From assembly GCF_007828045.1 (NCBI RefSeq), contig NZ_VITN01000005.1, positions 208,510-272,509 of the forward strand: 64,000 bases of DNA, read 5' to 3'. The notes beneath the pieces were generated by a model that saw only the letters and a program-made list of their open reading frames with translations, ran no database searches and was not told where the DNA came from. The DNA is from Nitrospirillum amazonense (GTDB taxonomy: Bacteria; Pseudomonadota; Alphaproteobacteria; Azospirillales; Azospirillaceae). Every line of letters starts with the position of its first letter. Positions within the stretch are counted from its first letter, which is position 1. The translations under genes and the position numbers were made by a program. This document shows, piece by piece, positions 43,516 through 55,327 of this stretch.

Positions 43516-46455
43516 TCAAGCGATGGTCAGCGCCTCGTCCAGGAACTTGGCCAGTTCCTGGTTGTGGCGCTTCAGCTGGCCGGCGGCCGGCGAGGCGGCC
43601 TCGGCGCGGCCAGCGTAGGACGGACGGCCCGCCTTATGGTTCAGTTCCCTCAGCACGCCCTCGATGCGGCGGTCGACGAAGGTCCAGGCGCCCATGTTGG
43701 CCGGCTCTTCCTGGCACCACACCACGTCGGCGTTGGGGTACTTGGCCAGTTCCGCCTTCAGGGCATCACCCGGGAAGGGGTACAGCTGCTCCAGGCGCAG
43801 GAAGGCCACGTCCTTGACACCCCGGTTCTCACGCTCCTGGAACAGGTCGTAGTAGACCTTGCCCGAGCAGAGGACGACGCGGCGGATCTTCTCCGGCTCG
43901 ACCAGGTCCACGCCGGTTTCGTACAGGACGCGGTGGAACGACTCGTTGCCGGTGAACATGGACAGCTCGCTGACGCACAGCTTGTGGCGCAGCAGCGACT
44001 TGGGGCTGAAGACCACCAGCGGCTTGCGGAACTCGCGGTTCACCTGGCGGCGCAGCACATGGAAGTAGTTGGCCGGGGTGGTGCAATTCACGATCTGCCA
44101 GTTGTCCTCGCCGGACAGCTGCAGGAAGCGCTCCAGACGGGCGGAACTGTGCTCCGGCCCCTGGCCCTCATAGCCGTGCGGCAGCAGCATGGTCAGACCG
44201 GACATGCGCAGCCACTTGCTTTCGCCCGAGCTGATGAACTGGTCGATGATGGACTGGGCGCCATTGGCGAAATCGCCGAACTGGGCCTCCCACAGGACCA
44301 GGGCGTGCGGCTCGGCCAGGGTGAAACCGTATTCGAAGCCCAGCACGGCCGCCTCGGACAGCGGGCTGTCGTGCACCTCGAACCGGGCCTGGCCCTCTTT
44401 GTGGTCCGGGGCGCGGATGTGGTCCAGGGGCACGTACTTGGCCTCGGTGGTCTGATCGACCAGCACGCAATGGCGGTGCGAGAAGGTGCCGCGGCCCACG
44501 TCCTGGCCGGACAGGCGCACGGGCACGCCCTCCACCAGCAGGGTGCCGAAGGCCAGCGCCTCGGCCGTGGCCCAGTCCAGGTCCTTGCCGGTAGCGAACA
44601 TCTCCTGCTTGGCCTTGAGCTGGCGCACCACCTTGGCGTTCACGTCCACGCCTTCCGGCACGGCGGAGATGGCCTTGCCCACTTCCTGCAGCAGGTCCAT
44701 GGGGGCGGCGGTCTTGCCCTTGCGGTCGTCGTTCTTGGCGGCGCTCAGACCCTGCCACTTGCCTTCCAGCCAATCGGCCTTGTTCGGCTTGTAGGTGGTC
44801 GAGGCCTCGAACTCCACTTCCATGGCCTTATGGAAGTCCTTGACGAAGGCGTCGGCTTCCTCGGCCGTGATCACCCCCTCGGCGATCAGCTGCTTGGCGT
44901 ACAGCTCGCGGGTGGTGGGGTGGTTGCGGATCGCCTTGTACATCAGCGGCTGGGTGAACGCCGGCTCGTCGCCTTCGTTGTGGCCCTGGCGGCGGTAGCA
45001 GACGATGTCCAGCACCACGTCCTTCAGGAACTTCTGGCGGAACTCCACGGCGATGCGCGTCACGTGGATCACGGCTTCGGGATCGTCGCCGTTGACGTGG
45101 AAGATCGGCGCCTGAATGGCCTTGGCCACCTCCGTCGGGTACGGGCCGGACCGGGCGTACTGCGGCGCGGTGGTGAAGCCGATCTGGTTGTTGGTGATGA
45201 TGTGGATGATGCCGCCGGTGCGGTAGCCCTTCAGCTCGGACAGCAGCAGCGTCTCGGGCACCAGGCCCTGGCCGGCGAAAGCGGCGTCGCCGTGCAGCAG
45301 CAGGCCCATGACCTCGGCGCGCGCCTCATCGGACGGCGGCATGGTGGAGCGCTGAACCTGCTTGGCGCGGACCTTGCCACACACCACCGGGTTCACCACC
45401 TCCAGGTGCGACGGGTTGGCCGTCAGCGACAGGTGGATGGTGTTGCCGTCGAACTCGCGGTCGGCCGAGGTGCCCAGGTGGTACTTCACGTCGCCCGAGC
45501 CCTGCACGTCCTCGGGATTGGCGGCGTTGCCCTGGAATTCCGAGAAGATGGCCTTGTACGGCTTGCTCATCACGTTGGCCAGGACGTTCAGGCGGCCGCG
45601 GTGCGCCATGCCGATCACCAGCTCCTTCAGGCCCAGCTGACCGCCGCGCTTCAAGATCTGCTCGATGGCCGGGACCCAGACCTCGCCGCCCTCCAGGCCG
45701 AAGCGCTTGGTGCCGGTGTACTTCAGCTGCAGGAAGCGCTCGAAGCCCTCGGCGGCCGTCAGGCGCTGCAGGATGGCCTTCTTGCCCTGGACCGTGAAGT
45801 CGGTCTGGTTGCGGATGCCCTCGATACGCTCCTGGATCCAGGCCTTCTGCTCCGGATCCTGGATGTGCATGAACTCCACGCCGATGTGGCCGCAATAGGT
45901 GCGCCGCACCGCGTCCACGATCTGGCGCAGGGTGGCGGTCTCCATCCCCAGCACGTTGTTGATGAAGATCGGGCGGTCCAGGTCGGCGTCGGTGAAGCCG
46001 TAGGTCTTGGGGTCCAGCTCCGGATGCTCGCCGCGCTTCTCCAGGCCCAGCGGGTCCAGCTTGGCCATCAGGTGGCCGCGGACGCGGTAGGCACGGATGA
46101 GCATCAGGGCGCGGATGCTGTCCAGCTGCGCCTGGCGCAGCTGCTCGGGCGTGATGCCGCCCACCGCGGCGCCGTTGGCGGCCGGGGCGGCGGCGCCATT
46201 GGCGCCCTTCGCCCCCTTGGCGGGAGTGGCCGGCTTGGCATCGGGATCGGGCACGCCGATGACGGCGGCCTTGTTGGGCGCCCAGCTCGCCCCCTTGATT
46301 TCGCCCAGCACGACGCGGGCATCGTCATCCAGCCCGGCGAAGAAGCTGCTCCACGAAGGATCGACGGAGGCCGGATCCTGCAGGTAGCGGGCGTAAAGCT
46401 CGGCGACGAAGGTCGCGTTGCCGGCGAAAAACAGGGAGCTTTGATCGGTTACCAT
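43516..46455 (-). CDS. sucA: 2-oxoglutarate dehydrogenase E1 component
   Basis: Thiamine-diphosphate enzyme that decarboxylates 2-oxoglutarate and succinylates the E2 lipoyl group. The 979-residue length is normal for proteobacterial SucA. Visible marks are the E2-binding N terminus (FFAGNATFVAELYARYLQDP), the HIGVEFMHIQDPEQKAWI segment, GMAHRGRLNVLANVMSK, HGDAAFAGQGLVPET in the ThDP site, and MLLPHGYEGQGPEHSSARLERFLQL near the C terminus. A Pro/Ala-rich insertion (about 75-100) is slightly longer than usual. The gene is preceded by a 469-bp gap, so it probably has its own promoter. Confidence 0.97.
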   Translation of the reverse strand: MVTDQSSLFFAGNATFVAELYARYLQDPASVDPSWSSFFAGLDDDARVVLGEIKGASWAPNKAAVIGVPDPDAKPATPAKGAKGANGAAAPAANGAAVGGITPEQLRQAQLDSIRALMLIRAYRVRGHLMAKLDPLGLEKRGEHPELDPKTYGFTDADLDRPIFINNVLGMETATLRQIVDAVRRTYCGHIGVEFMHIQDPEQKAWIQERIEGIRNQTDFTVQGKKAILQRLTAAEGFERFLQLKYTGTKRFGLEGGEVWVPAIEQILKRGGQLGLKELVIGMAHRGRLNVLANVMSKPYKAIFSEFQGNAANPEDVQGSGDVKYHLGTSADREFDGNTIHLSLTANPSHLEVVNPVVCGKVRAKQVQRSTMPPSDEARAEVMGLLLHGDAAFAGQGLVPETLLLSELKGYRTGGIIHIITNNQIGFTTAPQYARSGPYPTEVAKAIQAPIFHVNGDDPEAVIHVTRIAVEFRQKFLKDVVLDIVCYRRQGHNEGDEPAFTQPLMYKAIRNHPTTRELYAKQLIAEGVITAEEADAFVKDFHKAMEVEFEASTTYKPNKADWLEGKWQGLSAAKNDDRKGKTAAPMDLLQEVGKAISAVPEGVDVNAKVVRQLKAKQEMFATGKDLDWATAEALAFGTLLVEGVPVRLSGQDVGRGTFSHRHCVLVDQTTEAKYVPLDHIRAPDHKEGQARFEVHDSPLSEAAVLGFEYGFTLAEPHALVLWEAQFGDFANGAQSIIDQFISSGESKWLRMSGLTMLLPHGYEGQGPEHSSARLERFLQLSGEDNWQIVNCTTPANYFHVLRRQVNREFRKPLVVFSPKSLLRHKLCVSELSMFTGNESFHRVLYETGVDLVEPEKIRRVVLCSGKVYYDLFQERENRGVKDVAFLRLEQLYPFPGDALKAELAKYPNADVVWCQEEPANMGAWTFVDRRIEGVLRELNHKAGRPSYAGRAEAASPAAGQLKRHNQELAKFLDEALTIA

Positions 46456-46924
46456 GGCGCTCTGCGCTTGATCTGGGAGGGATAGGGCGCCCGCGTCTAC
46501 GTGGCAGGCGTCCCGATGGGACCGAAATTCGCGTTCTTTTACGCCATGATACCTGCGCCTTCAATATGCGACGGCGGTGGGGCCGTTGCCACGAAAACGC
46601 CTACCCCGCATAAGAAGCGCCCAGTTTCCGCAACAAAACCATCGAGCCAAAAAGGAAGCTGACGTTTTTGTTGCGCAACGCTGGACGGGGTGATCATCAC
46701 GGCGTCGGCGCGTGCCCATCAAAATTGTAAATGTGCACGCTAACAATGAGGTGGCACCAGCATCCCATCGGGTCAAGCGACGCAGGGGAGGCGATGCCTC
46801 ATGCCAGCCATGGAAAAACGGCGGCCCCGGGTACCAGACATGCGCTGGGGCGGGTGCCGCCGTTCCTCCTCGGGTCGGCCCGGTGCCCCCGAGCTGACCC
46901 GTCATTTCAACCGAAAGGCCGGTA
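46456..46924. other. sucA upstream / sucD downstream region
   Basis: 469 bp. At the sucD side lies the intrinsic terminator (46814-46864). Upstream of sucA are CGCAACAAAA (46629-46638) and TTTTGTTGCG (46666-46675), an inverted repeat with 27-nt spacing, followed at once by the palindrome GTTGCGCAAC (46670-46679). A third inverted repeat, ATTGT/ACAAT (46724-46728 with 46743-46747), flanks GTGCAC. These sites are upstream of sucA and could bind regulators of the TCA cycle. No protein or RNA gene was recognised. Confidence 0.5.
46814..46864 (-). terminator. Intrinsic terminator after sucCD
   Basis: On the minus strand AACGGCGGC (46864-46856) pairs with GCCGCCGTT (46825-46817) around a GGGG/CCCC inner stem, followed by TTTTT (46818-46814). 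It lies about 60 bp after the sucD stop. Confidence 0.8.
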
Positions 46925-47800
46925 TCAGCCCTTCAGCGCCTTCAGCATGGTGGAACCCAGGCTGGCAGGGCTGTCGGCCACATGGATGCCGGCGGCGCGC
47001 AGGGCCTCGACCTTGAAGTCGGCCGTGTCGTTGCCACCGGAGATCACGGCGCCGGCGTGGCCCATGCGGCGGCCCGGGGGGGCCGTGCGACCGGCGATGA
47101 AGCCGACGACCGGCTTCTTCGTCTTGCTGTCGCGGATGAACTCGGCGCCATCGACTTCCGCCGAACCGCCGATTTCACCGATCATGATGATGCCCTCGGT
47201 CTCCGGATCGTCGAGGAACAGCTGCAGGCTGTCCACGAAGTTGGTGCCGTTGACCGGGTCGCCGCCGATGCCGATGCAGGTGGTCTGGCCCAGGCCGGCC
47301 GCGGTGGTCTGCGCCACGGCCTCATAGGTCAGGGTGCCGGAGCGGCTGACGATGCCGATCTTGCCACGCTTGTGAATGTGGCCGGGCATGATGCCGATCT
47401 TGCACTCGTCCGGGGTGATGACGCCGGGGCAGTTCGGGCCGATCAGGCGGGTCTTGGACCCGGCCAGGGCGCGCTTCACCGTCACCATGTCCAGCACCGG
47501 GATGCCTTCGGTGATGCAGACCACCAGCGGGATCTGGGCGTCGATGGCCTCCAGGATGGCGTCCGCGGCGAAGGGCGGCGGCACGTAGATCACCGAGGCG
47601 TTGGCGCCGGTGGTGTGCACGGCCTCGGCCACGGTGTCGAACACCGGCAGGTCGAGGTGGGTGGTGCCGCCCTTGCCGGGGGTCACGCCGCCGACCATCT
47701 TGGTGCCGTAGGCGATGGCCTGTTCGGAGTGGAAGGTGCCCTGCGCGCCGGTGAAGCCCTGGCAGATCACCTTGGTGTTCTTGTCAACCAACACGGCCAT
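46925..47800 (-). CDS. sucD: Succinyl-CoA synthetase alpha subunit
   Basis: Alpha subunit of the TCA enzyme converting succinyl-CoA to succinate with ATP or GTP formation. It has 291 residues. CoA-binding region [18 protein letters not shown] opens the protein, and the phosphorylated histidine is H248 in [14 protein letters not shown]. It follows sucC with a 2-bp gap, so the subunits are made in equal amounts. Confidence 0.98.
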   Translation of the reverse strand: MAVLVDKNTKVICQGFTGAQGTFHSEQAIAYGTKMVGGVTPGKGGTTHLDLPVFDTVAEAVHTTGANASVIYVPPPFAADAILEAIDAQIPLVVCITEGIPVLDMVTVKRALAGSKTRLIGPNCPGVITPDECKIGIMPGHIHKRGKIGIVSRSGTLTYEAVAQTTAAGLGQTTCIGIGGDPVNGTNFVDSLQLFLDDPETEGIIMIGEIGGSAEVDGAEFIRDSKTKKPVVGFIAGRTAPPGRRMGHAGAVISGGNDTADFKVEALRAAGIHVADSPASLGSTMLKALKG

Positions 47801-47802
47801 GA

Positions 47803-48999
47803 TTACGCGGCCTCCTTCACGGCCTTGACGATCTTTTCAGCGGCGTCGGCCAGGTTGTCGGCGGACAGGATCGGCAGGCCGGACTCGGCCAGGATCTTCT
47901 TGCCCAGCTCGACGTTGGTGCCTTCCAGGCGGACGACCAGCGGAACGTGCAGGCTGACCTCACGGGCCGCCGCCACCACGCCCTCGGCGATGACATCGCA
48001 GCGCATGATGCCGCCGAAGATGTTGACCAGAATGCCTTCGACATTCGGATCGGACAGGATGAGCTTGAACGCGGTGGTCACGCGCTCACGGGTGGCGCCG
48101 CCGCCCACGTCCAGGAAGTTGGCCGGCTCGCCGCCGTACAACTTGATGATGTCCATGGTGGCCATGGCCAGGCCGGCACCGTTGACCATGCAGCCGATGT
48201 TGCCATCCAGCTTCACATAGTTCAGGCCGTGCTTCGTGGCCTCGGTCTCCGACGCCTCTTCCTCGCTCTCGTCACGGAGCTCTTCGATGTCCTTGTGACG
48301 GTAGAGGGCGTTGTCGTCGAAGTTCATCTTGGCATCGAGGGCGATGACCTCACCGGCGCCGGTCACGACCAGCGGGTTGATCTCGACCTGCGAGGCGTCC
48401 AGCTCCACGAACGCCTTGTACATGGCGGACAGGAACTTCACGGCGGCGCCGACCTGCTTGCCTTCCAGCTTCAGGCCGAAGGCGATCTGGCGGGCGTGGT
48501 AGCCCTGCAGGCCGCCGACCGGGTCGATGGCGACCTTGACGATCTTCTCGGGGTGGCTGTGGGCCACTTCCTCGATTTCCATGCCGCCCTCGGTCGAGGC
48601 GATCACGGTGACGCGGGAGGTGGCGCGGTCCAGCAGCAGGGACAGGTACAGCTCGCGCTTGATGTCGCAGCCTTCCTCGACATAGAGGCGCTTGACCTCC
48701 TTGCCTTCCGGACCGGTCTGCTTGGTCACCAGCGTGTGGCCCAGCATTTCCTTGGCGTTCGACACGACGTCGTCGATCGACTTCACGACGCGGACGCCGC
48801 CCTTGCCCTCGGGGTTCTCCTTGAACCGCCCGGCGCCACGGCCGCCGGCGTGGATCTGGGACTTCACGACCCACACGGGGCCGCCCAGGTCCGCGGCCAC
48901 GGTCTTGGCCTCTTCGGGGGTGTAGGCAACGCCGCCGCGGGGTACCGCGACGCCGTATTTCTTCAGCAGGCCCTTGGCCTGGTATTCATGAATATTCAT
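47803..48999 (-). CDS. sucC: Succinyl-CoA synthetase beta subunit
   Basis: Beta subunit carrying the ATP-grasp nucleotide site, 398 residues. N terminus [20 protein letters not shown] is diagnostic, then [15 protein letters not shown], and [19 protein letters not shown] near the C-terminal domain. It is the first gene of sucCD. The mdh terminator lies upstream, so sucC should have its own promoter in 49000-49160. Confidence 0.98.
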   Translation of the reverse strand: MNIHEYQAKGLLKKYGVAVPRGGVAYTPEEAKTVAADLGGPVWVVKSQIHAGGRGAGRFKENPEGKGGVRVVKSIDDVVSNAKEMLGHTLVTKQTGPEGKEVKRLYVEEGCDIKRELYLSLLLDRATSRVTVIASTEGGMEIEEVAHSHPEKIVKVAIDPVGGLQGYHARQIAFGLKLEGKQVGAAVKFLSAMYKAFVELDASQVEINPLVVTGAGEVIALDAKMNFDDNALYRHKDIEELRDESEEEASETEATKHGLNYVKLDGNIGCMVNGAGLAMATMDIIKLYGGEPANFLDVGGGATRERVTTAFKLILSDPNVEGILVNIFGGIMRCDVIAEGVVAAAREVSLHVPLVVRLEGTNVELGKKILAESGLPILSADNLADAAEKIVKAVKEAA

Positions 49000-49163
49000 T
49001 CGGGGATCGCCCGCTTCCGGTTGGGAAACGGCCTCGCAAAGTTTGCGGCCGATCGCGGGGCCAACCCCGCGCCGCGGGCACTGTAGAGAGCAATGCCGGG
49101 GCGATCAACCGCGTAAAGTGACGGAAGGGTGGCTTCGAACGCTATTCCGGTATCTGTTTGGCA

Positions 49164-49198
49164 AATGGCCCCGCCGGCGAGAGGCGGGCGGGGCCATT
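49164..49198 (-). terminator. Terminator after mdh
   Basis: AATGGCCCCGCC (49164-49175) pairs perfectly with GGCGGGGCCATT (49187-49198), 28 bp past the mdh stop. Only a weak TTTG follows on the minus strand. Confidence 0.7.
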
Positions 49199-49225
49199 CA
49201 CAACGTCATACCGGAACCCGAACGA

Positions 49226-50561
<1,336 letters not shown>

Positions 50562-51815
50562 TCACTTCGGCGCGATATCGAACAGCTCGAGGTGCCAATG
50601 CATCTCGACATCGGTCATGGGGTAGTCCGTCCCCAGCCGGGCGTTCAGCAGCTTGCGCGGCGCGATGCCGGCGCCCCGGGCCTGCAAGGTGCGGGCGCCC
50701 CGCATGGAAAATCCGGCCCGCCAGGCCAGCGCCGTCACCGCCTTGGGGCTTTGCGTCGCCAGGATGCGGCGCACGGCGTCCACCGGCACCCGCGCCAGCA
50801 GCGCCATCGCCGCCTGGGCGAAGTCGCGGTCGCCCCAGCTGAGGGCGTCGCACACCACATCCTCGTTCAGGCCGCCGGACGCCGCCAAGCGCGCCGCCTT
50901 GTCCGCGGCACCCTCCGGCTTGCCGTAGCCGGCGGCCCAGTCCAGCCGGCGGGAAGCGGCGGCCACCACCGCCTCCACCCCCGCCTTGTCCAGCCCCTGC
51001 CCCGCCAGGCCGTCGCGCAGGGCATCTTCCACCGCGCTGGCCAGGCGCTGCGACACCTCCGCCGGGCCGGCGGGCGGGGGTGGCGGCGCATTTGGATCAG
51101 GTACCTCTTCGGGAGTCACGCCCCCAATGGGCACGTGGCCCCGCTCCGCCAGCAGGCGGCGGGCCTTGGGCGACAGGTCGGCGCCGGGGTTGCCGGCCAG
51201 GGTGGCCCAGGACCCGTGGTCGCCCATCGCCACCACGGCGTCGCCCACCGGCCGGGACACGGTGCGCCGTCCGGCCACCGCCTCCACCACCCAGGGCTCC
51301 GGCCGGCGGGACAGGATGTCCAGCAGCTCCTCATCCGACAGGGCCATGCACCAGCGCAGCACCGGACCCGCCACGTCGCTGGCCACGTCGCGGGCCAGGG
51401 TGACGGCCAGTTTGGGCGGGGCGCATTCCACGTCGGCCAGGGCGCTGGACAGGGCGGTGCGCACGCGGATGACCTGGTCGGCCGCCAGCAACTCCAACGC
51501 AGCGAAGGCCACGTCGCGCATGGCCCCCACCTCGGGCCGGGACAGGTCGGGCAGCAGGCGGGTCAGCTTGTCCGCCAGCAGGGCCCGCACCCGGTCGCTG
51601 GGGTCGCGGGCCAAACGGCCGAAGGCGCGCACCGGCGTCATGGCATTGGTCACGACGGCGCCACGCACCCGCTCGTCATCGTCGTCGGCCAGGTAATAGA
51701 GCAGTTCGGGCCGGGTGTCGGGGCTGTTCGCCAGCTCGATCCGCGCCGCCACGTCGCCCCCGGCGGCCACCGTCTTGGCGGTCTCATAGTCGATGGACGG
51801 CTTGGACGGCGACAC
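50562..51815 (-). CDS. DUF2336 domain protein
   Basis: A 417-residue cytosolic protein of the DUF2336 family, frequent in Rhodospirillales. The N-terminal half consists of HEAT-like helical repeats (ELLYYLADDDDERVRGAVV, GRLARDPSDRVRALLADKL). DUF2336 proper covers about residues 60-330, including SDEELLDILSRRPEPWVVEAVAGR. A Pro-rich loop (about 235-250) splits the two halves. GTG 51815 has GGAGG about 7 nt upstream. The role is unknown; helical-repeat proteins of this kind usually mediate protein contacts. Confidence 0.82.
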   Translation of the reverse strand: MSPSKPSIDYETAKTVAAGGDVAARIELANSPDTRPELLYYLADDDDERVRGAVVTNAMTPVRAFGRLARDPSDRVRALLADKLTRLLPDLSRPEVGAMRDVAFAALELLAADQVIRVRTALSSALADVECAPPKLAVTLARDVASDVAGPVLRWCMALSDEELLDILSRRPEPWVVEAVAGRRTVSRPVGDAVVAMGDHGSWATLAGNPGADLSPKARRLLAERGHVPIGGVTPEEVPDPNAPPPPPAGPAEVSQRLASAVEDALRDGLAGQGLDKAGVEAVVAAASRRLDWAAGYGKPEGAADKAARLAASGGLNEDVVCDALSWGDRDFAQAAMALLARVPVDAVRRILATQSPKAVTALAWRAGFSMRGARTLQARGAGIAPRKLLNARLGTDYPMTDVEMHWHLELFDIAPK

Positions 51816-51897
51816 AAGCTGCCTCCGGCTGGATCACGGGCTCAAGGCACCACCCTACCATGTTGGCGGGCGAACCGTCAGTTCCAGAGGGCAAGTC

Positions 51898-53022
51898 TCA
51901 AGTGAGATGCCCCGCCGCCAGATAATCCTCCGACTGCATTTCCATGAGGCGGCTGACGGTGCGCTGAAATTCGAAGGCGTGCCGGCCCTCGGGGTAGAGC
52001 TGCCCGGGAGCGGCCTCGGCCGCCATGATCAGGTGCACCTTGTGCTCATAGAGGGCGTCGATGAAGGTCATCAGGCGCTTGGCCTCGTTGCGCAAGCTGG
52101 GGTCCAGCATGGGCACGCCGTCCAGCAGCACCGTGTGATAGTGCGTGGCGATGGCCAGGTAGTCGCCGGGGCCCAGGGGCTGGCGGCACAGCTCGTCGAA
52201 GGTGAACCAGGCGACACCCTTGGCCTGGCGCGGCACCGGCAGCGTGCGCCCCTGCACCATCAGGTGGGTGGCGGTGGGCTGTGCGTCCGTCAGCTCACCG
52301 AAGGTCTTTTCCAGGGCGGCGGTGGCGGCGGCACCCAAGGGGTCGAAATAGACCTGGCGGCCACGGATGCGGGCCAAACGATAGTCGCGGGCCCCCTCCA
52401 GGTGCAGCACGTCCAGCTTTTCCTGCAGCAGGGCGATGAAGGGCAGGAACAGGTCGCGCTGCAGGCCATCCTTGTACAGGTCGTTGGGCGCCCAATTGCT
52501 GGTCGCCACCACCACCACCCCCAAGTCGAACAGGTGGGTGAACAGCCGGCCCAGGATCATGGCGTCGGCAATGTCGGTGACATGGAATTCGTCGAAGCAC
52601 AGCAGCCAGGCCTGGTCGGCGATGGTGCGCGCCAGTTCCGGCAGCGACTCATCGGCCCCGTTCTTGCGCAGGTCGGGACGCTGCCGCAGGCTGTGCAGGG
52701 ACTGGTGCACCTCCTGCATGAAGGCGTGGAAGTGGACGCGGCGGCGGCGCAGCACCGGCGCCGTCTCAAAGAACAGATCCATCAGCATGGACTTGCCCCG
52801 GCCCACGTCGCCATAGATGTACAGGCCCTGCGGCGCCGGATCCGGCCGCCGCGCCAAGCCGAAACGGGCACGCCAGCCGGACTGGCCCTGCGCCGGGCGG
52901 TAATCCCGCAACGCCTGGTACAGGCTCTGCAGCTTCTCCGCCGCCAATTCCTGGGCCGGGTCGTCCTTCAGCGTGCCGGTGCCGCGCCGGGCGCGGTAGA
53001 CGGACAAGGGGCCTTCGGACAT
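51898..53022 (-). CDS. zapE: Cell division ATPase ZapE (AFG1-like)
   Basis: An AAA+-related ATPase of the AFG1/ZapE family, 374 residues. In E. coli ZapE modulates Z-ring stability; mitochondrial AFG1 helps degrade oxidase subunits. Walker A is GDVGRGKS (71-78), Walker B LLCFDEFHVTDIADAMIL, and the arginine-finger region is near FFDPLGAAATAALEKTF. The start is uncertain: ATG 53022 fits family length; an upstream ATG at 53061 and TTG at 53085 are also in frame, and none has a good ribosome-binding site. In several alphaproteobacteria it precedes mdh/suc genes, as here. Confidence 0.93.
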   Translation of the reverse strand: MSEGPLSVYRARRGTGTLKDDPAQELAAEKLQSLYQALRDYRPAQGQSGWRARFGLARRPDPAPQGLYIYGDVGRGKSMLMDLFFETAPVLRRRRVHFHAFMQEVHQSLHSLRQRPDLRKNGADESLPELARTIADQAWLLCFDEFHVTDIADAMILGRLFTHLFDLGVVVVATSNWAPNDLYKDGLQRDLFLPFIALLQEKLDVLHLEGARDYRLARIRGRQVYFDPLGAAATAALEKTFGELTDAQPTATHLMVQGRTLPVPRQAKGVAWFTFDELCRQPLGPGDYLAIATHYHTVLLDGVPMLDPSLRNEAKRLMTFIDALYEHKVHLIMAAEAAPGQLYPEGRHAFEFQRTVSRLMEMQSEDYLAAGHLT

Positions 53023-53296
53023 GGGGGACCACCGGATGCTGGGAAAGGGGCGGTTCCTCATATCGAAACGGCCCGTTTCCAGCAACCGGCGGGGGGATCA
53101 ACGCACCCTTGCGCCGCCCCGCCCCCGGCCCGACGGCGCAATATAAGTTCGCGAAGCGACCCATCCCCGTACTTCCCTTGCGTTTCGGTGGGGGCTGTCG
53201 CGCGTTAACGCATCATCGCGGGTGGTTGTTGGCGTCGTCCGCCTTGTGGCAGAAAGGGACAGCGTCACCCGTATTGTAGTCACCGGACGAGAGCCC

Positions 53297-53911
53297 ATGG
53301 ACAAGTTCACCATCCTGACCGGCGTCGCCGCCCCCCTGCCGATCCAGAACATCGACACGGACATGATCATTCCGGCGCGGTACTTGAAGACCATCAAGCG
53401 CACCGGTCTGGGCAGCGGGCTTTTCTCCTCCCTTCGCTTCAACGAGGACGGCAGCGACCGAGCGGACTTCATCCTGAACCAGCCGGCCTACCGCAAGGCC
53501 AGCATCCTGGTGGCGGGCGACAACTTCGGCTGCGGCTCGTCGCGCGAGCACGCGCCCTGGGCCCTGCTGGACTACGGCATCCGCTGCGTCATCGCCCCCA
53601 GCTTCGCCGACATCTTCTTCAACAACTGCTTCAAGAACGGCATCCTGCCCATCGCCCTGCCCCAGGACGTGGTGGACCGGCTGATGGACGAGGCGTCCAA
53701 GGGCGCCAACGCCACCTTCACCGTGGATCTGGAGAAGCAGACCATCACCACCCCGGACGGCGAGAGCGTCGGCTTCGATGTGGAGCCGTTCCGCCGCCAC
53801 TGCCTGCTGAACGGCCTGGATGATATCGGCCTGACCCTGCAGCAGGTGAGCGCCATCGACGCGTTCGAGGCGCAGCAGCAGACCGGGCAGCCGTGGCGCT
53901 GGGCGCGCTGA
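53297..53911 (+). CDS. leuD: 3-isopropylmalate dehydratase small subunit
   Basis: Small subunit of isopropylmalate isomerase in leucine synthesis, 204 residues. Landmarks are [21 protein letters not shown] and [17 protein letters not shown], whose loop contacts the substrate. ATG 53297 has a GAGAG upstream. leuB follows on the same strand. The gene for the large subunit, leuC, is not next to it in this window and must be elsewhere. Confidence 0.96.
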   Translation: MDKFTILTGVAAPLPIQNIDTDMIIPARYLKTIKRTGLGSGLFSSLRFNEDGSDRADFILNQPAYRKASILVAGDNFGCGSSREHAPWALLDYGIRCVIAPSFADIFFNNCFKNGILPIALPQDVVDRLMDEASKGANATFTVDLEKQTITTPDGESVGFDVEPFRRHCLLNGLDDIGLTLQQVSAIDAFEAQQQTGQPWRWAR

Positions 53912-53937
53912 GCGCCCACCCGTGACCATGCTGTGAC

Positions 53938-53973
53938 GGCCGGGGGCGCTGCTCTTTGGCGCGGTTCCCGGCC
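53938..53973. terminator. Possible hairpin leuD / leuB
   Basis: GGCCGGG (53938-53944) and CCCGGCC (53967-53973) could pair across a 22-nt loop containing GGCGC/GCGC. It lies 26 bp after leuD and could reduce readthrough into leuB. Weak. Confidence 0.35.
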
Positions 53974-54123
53974 AAAACAGGGGGTTGGCAGGATGCCGGC
54001 CCACCCGTATTTTCGCTAACCAATATCTAGAGGCCGCACGCCCGGCCGGCCGCACGCCCAAGCCCGAACAGGGAAGCCGGCGGCCGCGGCGACGCCGCAC
54101 CATCCGACAAAAAGGGTTCATCC

Positions 54124-55233
54124 ATGGCCGCTTACTCTCTTCTCATGCTGCCGGGCGACGGTATCGGGCCGGAAGTCATGCGCCAGGTCCGCCGCGTCAT
54201 CGACTGGATGGGCCGCCGCCGCGACCTGGAGTTCACGGTGTCGGAAGGTCTGGTCGGCGGCTGTGCCATCGACGCCTACGGCGTGCCCCTGTCCGATGAC
54301 ACCATGGCCCAGGCGCTGGCCGCCGATGCCGTGCTGCTGGGCGCCGTGGGCGGCCCCAAGTGGGACGGCGTCAGCTTCGACAAACGGCCCGAAGCTGGCC
54401 TGCTGCGCCTGCGCAAGGAGATGGAGCTGTTCGCCAACCTGCGCCCGGCGGTGGTGTTCGACGCCTTGGTCGATGCCTCGACCCTGAAGCCCGAGGTGGT
54501 GCGCGGCCTGGACATCATGATCGTCCGCGAGCTGACGGGCGGCGTCTATTTCGGTGAGCCGCGCGGCATCGAGGATCTGGGCAACGGCATCCGCCGGGGG
54601 GTGAACACCCAGGTCTACACCACCCCGGAAATCCAGCGCGTGGCCCGCGTCGCCTTTGAGCTGGCGCGCAAGCGCGGCAACAAGGTCTGCTCCTGCGAGA
54701 AGCGCAACGTCATGGAATCCGGCCTGCTGTGGAACCAGGACGTCACCGCCCTGCACGCCGCGGAATACAAGGACGTGGAGCTGAGCCACATGCTGGCCGA
54801 TGCCGCCGCCATGCAGCTGGTGCGCAACCCCAAGCAGTTCGACGTCATCGTCACCGACAACCTGTTCGGCGACATCCTGTCGGACGAGGCCGCCATGCTG
54901 ACCGGCTCCATCGGCATGCTGCCCTCGGCCTCATTGGGTGCCGCTGACGCCAACGGCCGCCGCAAGGCGCTGTACGAGCCGGTGCACGGCTCCGCCCCCG
55001 ACATCGCCGGCCGCGACATCGCCAACCCCATCGCCTCGCTGCTGAGCTTCGGCATGGCGCTGCGCTACTCCTTCGACCGGGGCGAGGAAGCCGACCTGCT
55101 GGACCGGGCGGTGCAGAACGTCCTGAAGGGCGGCATGCGCACCGCTGACATCATGTCCCCAGGGATGGCCCGCTGCTCCACCAGCGTGATGGGCGATAGC
55201 ATCCTGCGCGAGCTGGACAAGCTGGTGGGCTGA
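54124..55233 (+). CDS. leuB: 3-isopropylmalate dehydrogenase
   Basis: NAD-dependent oxidative decarboxylation in leucine synthesis. It has 369 residues. Marks are [26 protein letters not shown], the catalytic Lys/Asp region [22 protein letters not shown], and [21 protein letters not shown]. It follows leuD by 212 bp and is followed by a strong terminator. Confidence 0.98.
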   Translation: MAAYSLLMLPGDGIGPEVMRQVRRVIDWMGRRRDLEFTVSEGLVGGCAIDAYGVPLSDDTMAQALAADAVLLGAVGGPKWDGVSFDKRPEAGLLRLRKEMELFANLRPAVVFDALVDASTLKPEVVRGLDIMIVRELTGGVYFGEPRGIEDLGNGIRRGVNTQVYTTPEIQRVARVAFELARKRGNKVCSCEKRNVMESGLLWNQDVTALHAAEYKDVELSHMLADAAAMQLVRNPKQFDVIVTDNLFGDILSDEAAMLTGSIGMLPSASLGAADANGRRKALYEPVHGSAPDIAGRDIANPIASLLSFGMALRYSFDRGEEADLLDRAVQNVLKGGMRTADIMSPGMARCSTSVMGDSILRELDKLVG

Positions 55234-55247
55234 GCCCGCCTGAAGCC

Positions 55248-55282
55248 AAAAAGGCCCGGAGCAGCGATGCCCGGGCCTTTTT
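55248..55282. terminator. Bidirectional intrinsic terminator leuB / pentapeptide gene
   Basis: AAAAAGGCCCGG (55248-55259) pairs with CCGGGCCTTTTT (55271-55282), giving T5 tracts on both strands. It lies 15 bp after leuB and 46 bp before the end of the convergent pentapeptide-repeat gene. Confidence 0.88.
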
Positions 55283-55327
55283 CATGTCAGGTTCCGTTCC
55301 TTCGCCGCGCCCCGGCAACTGGAGGGG

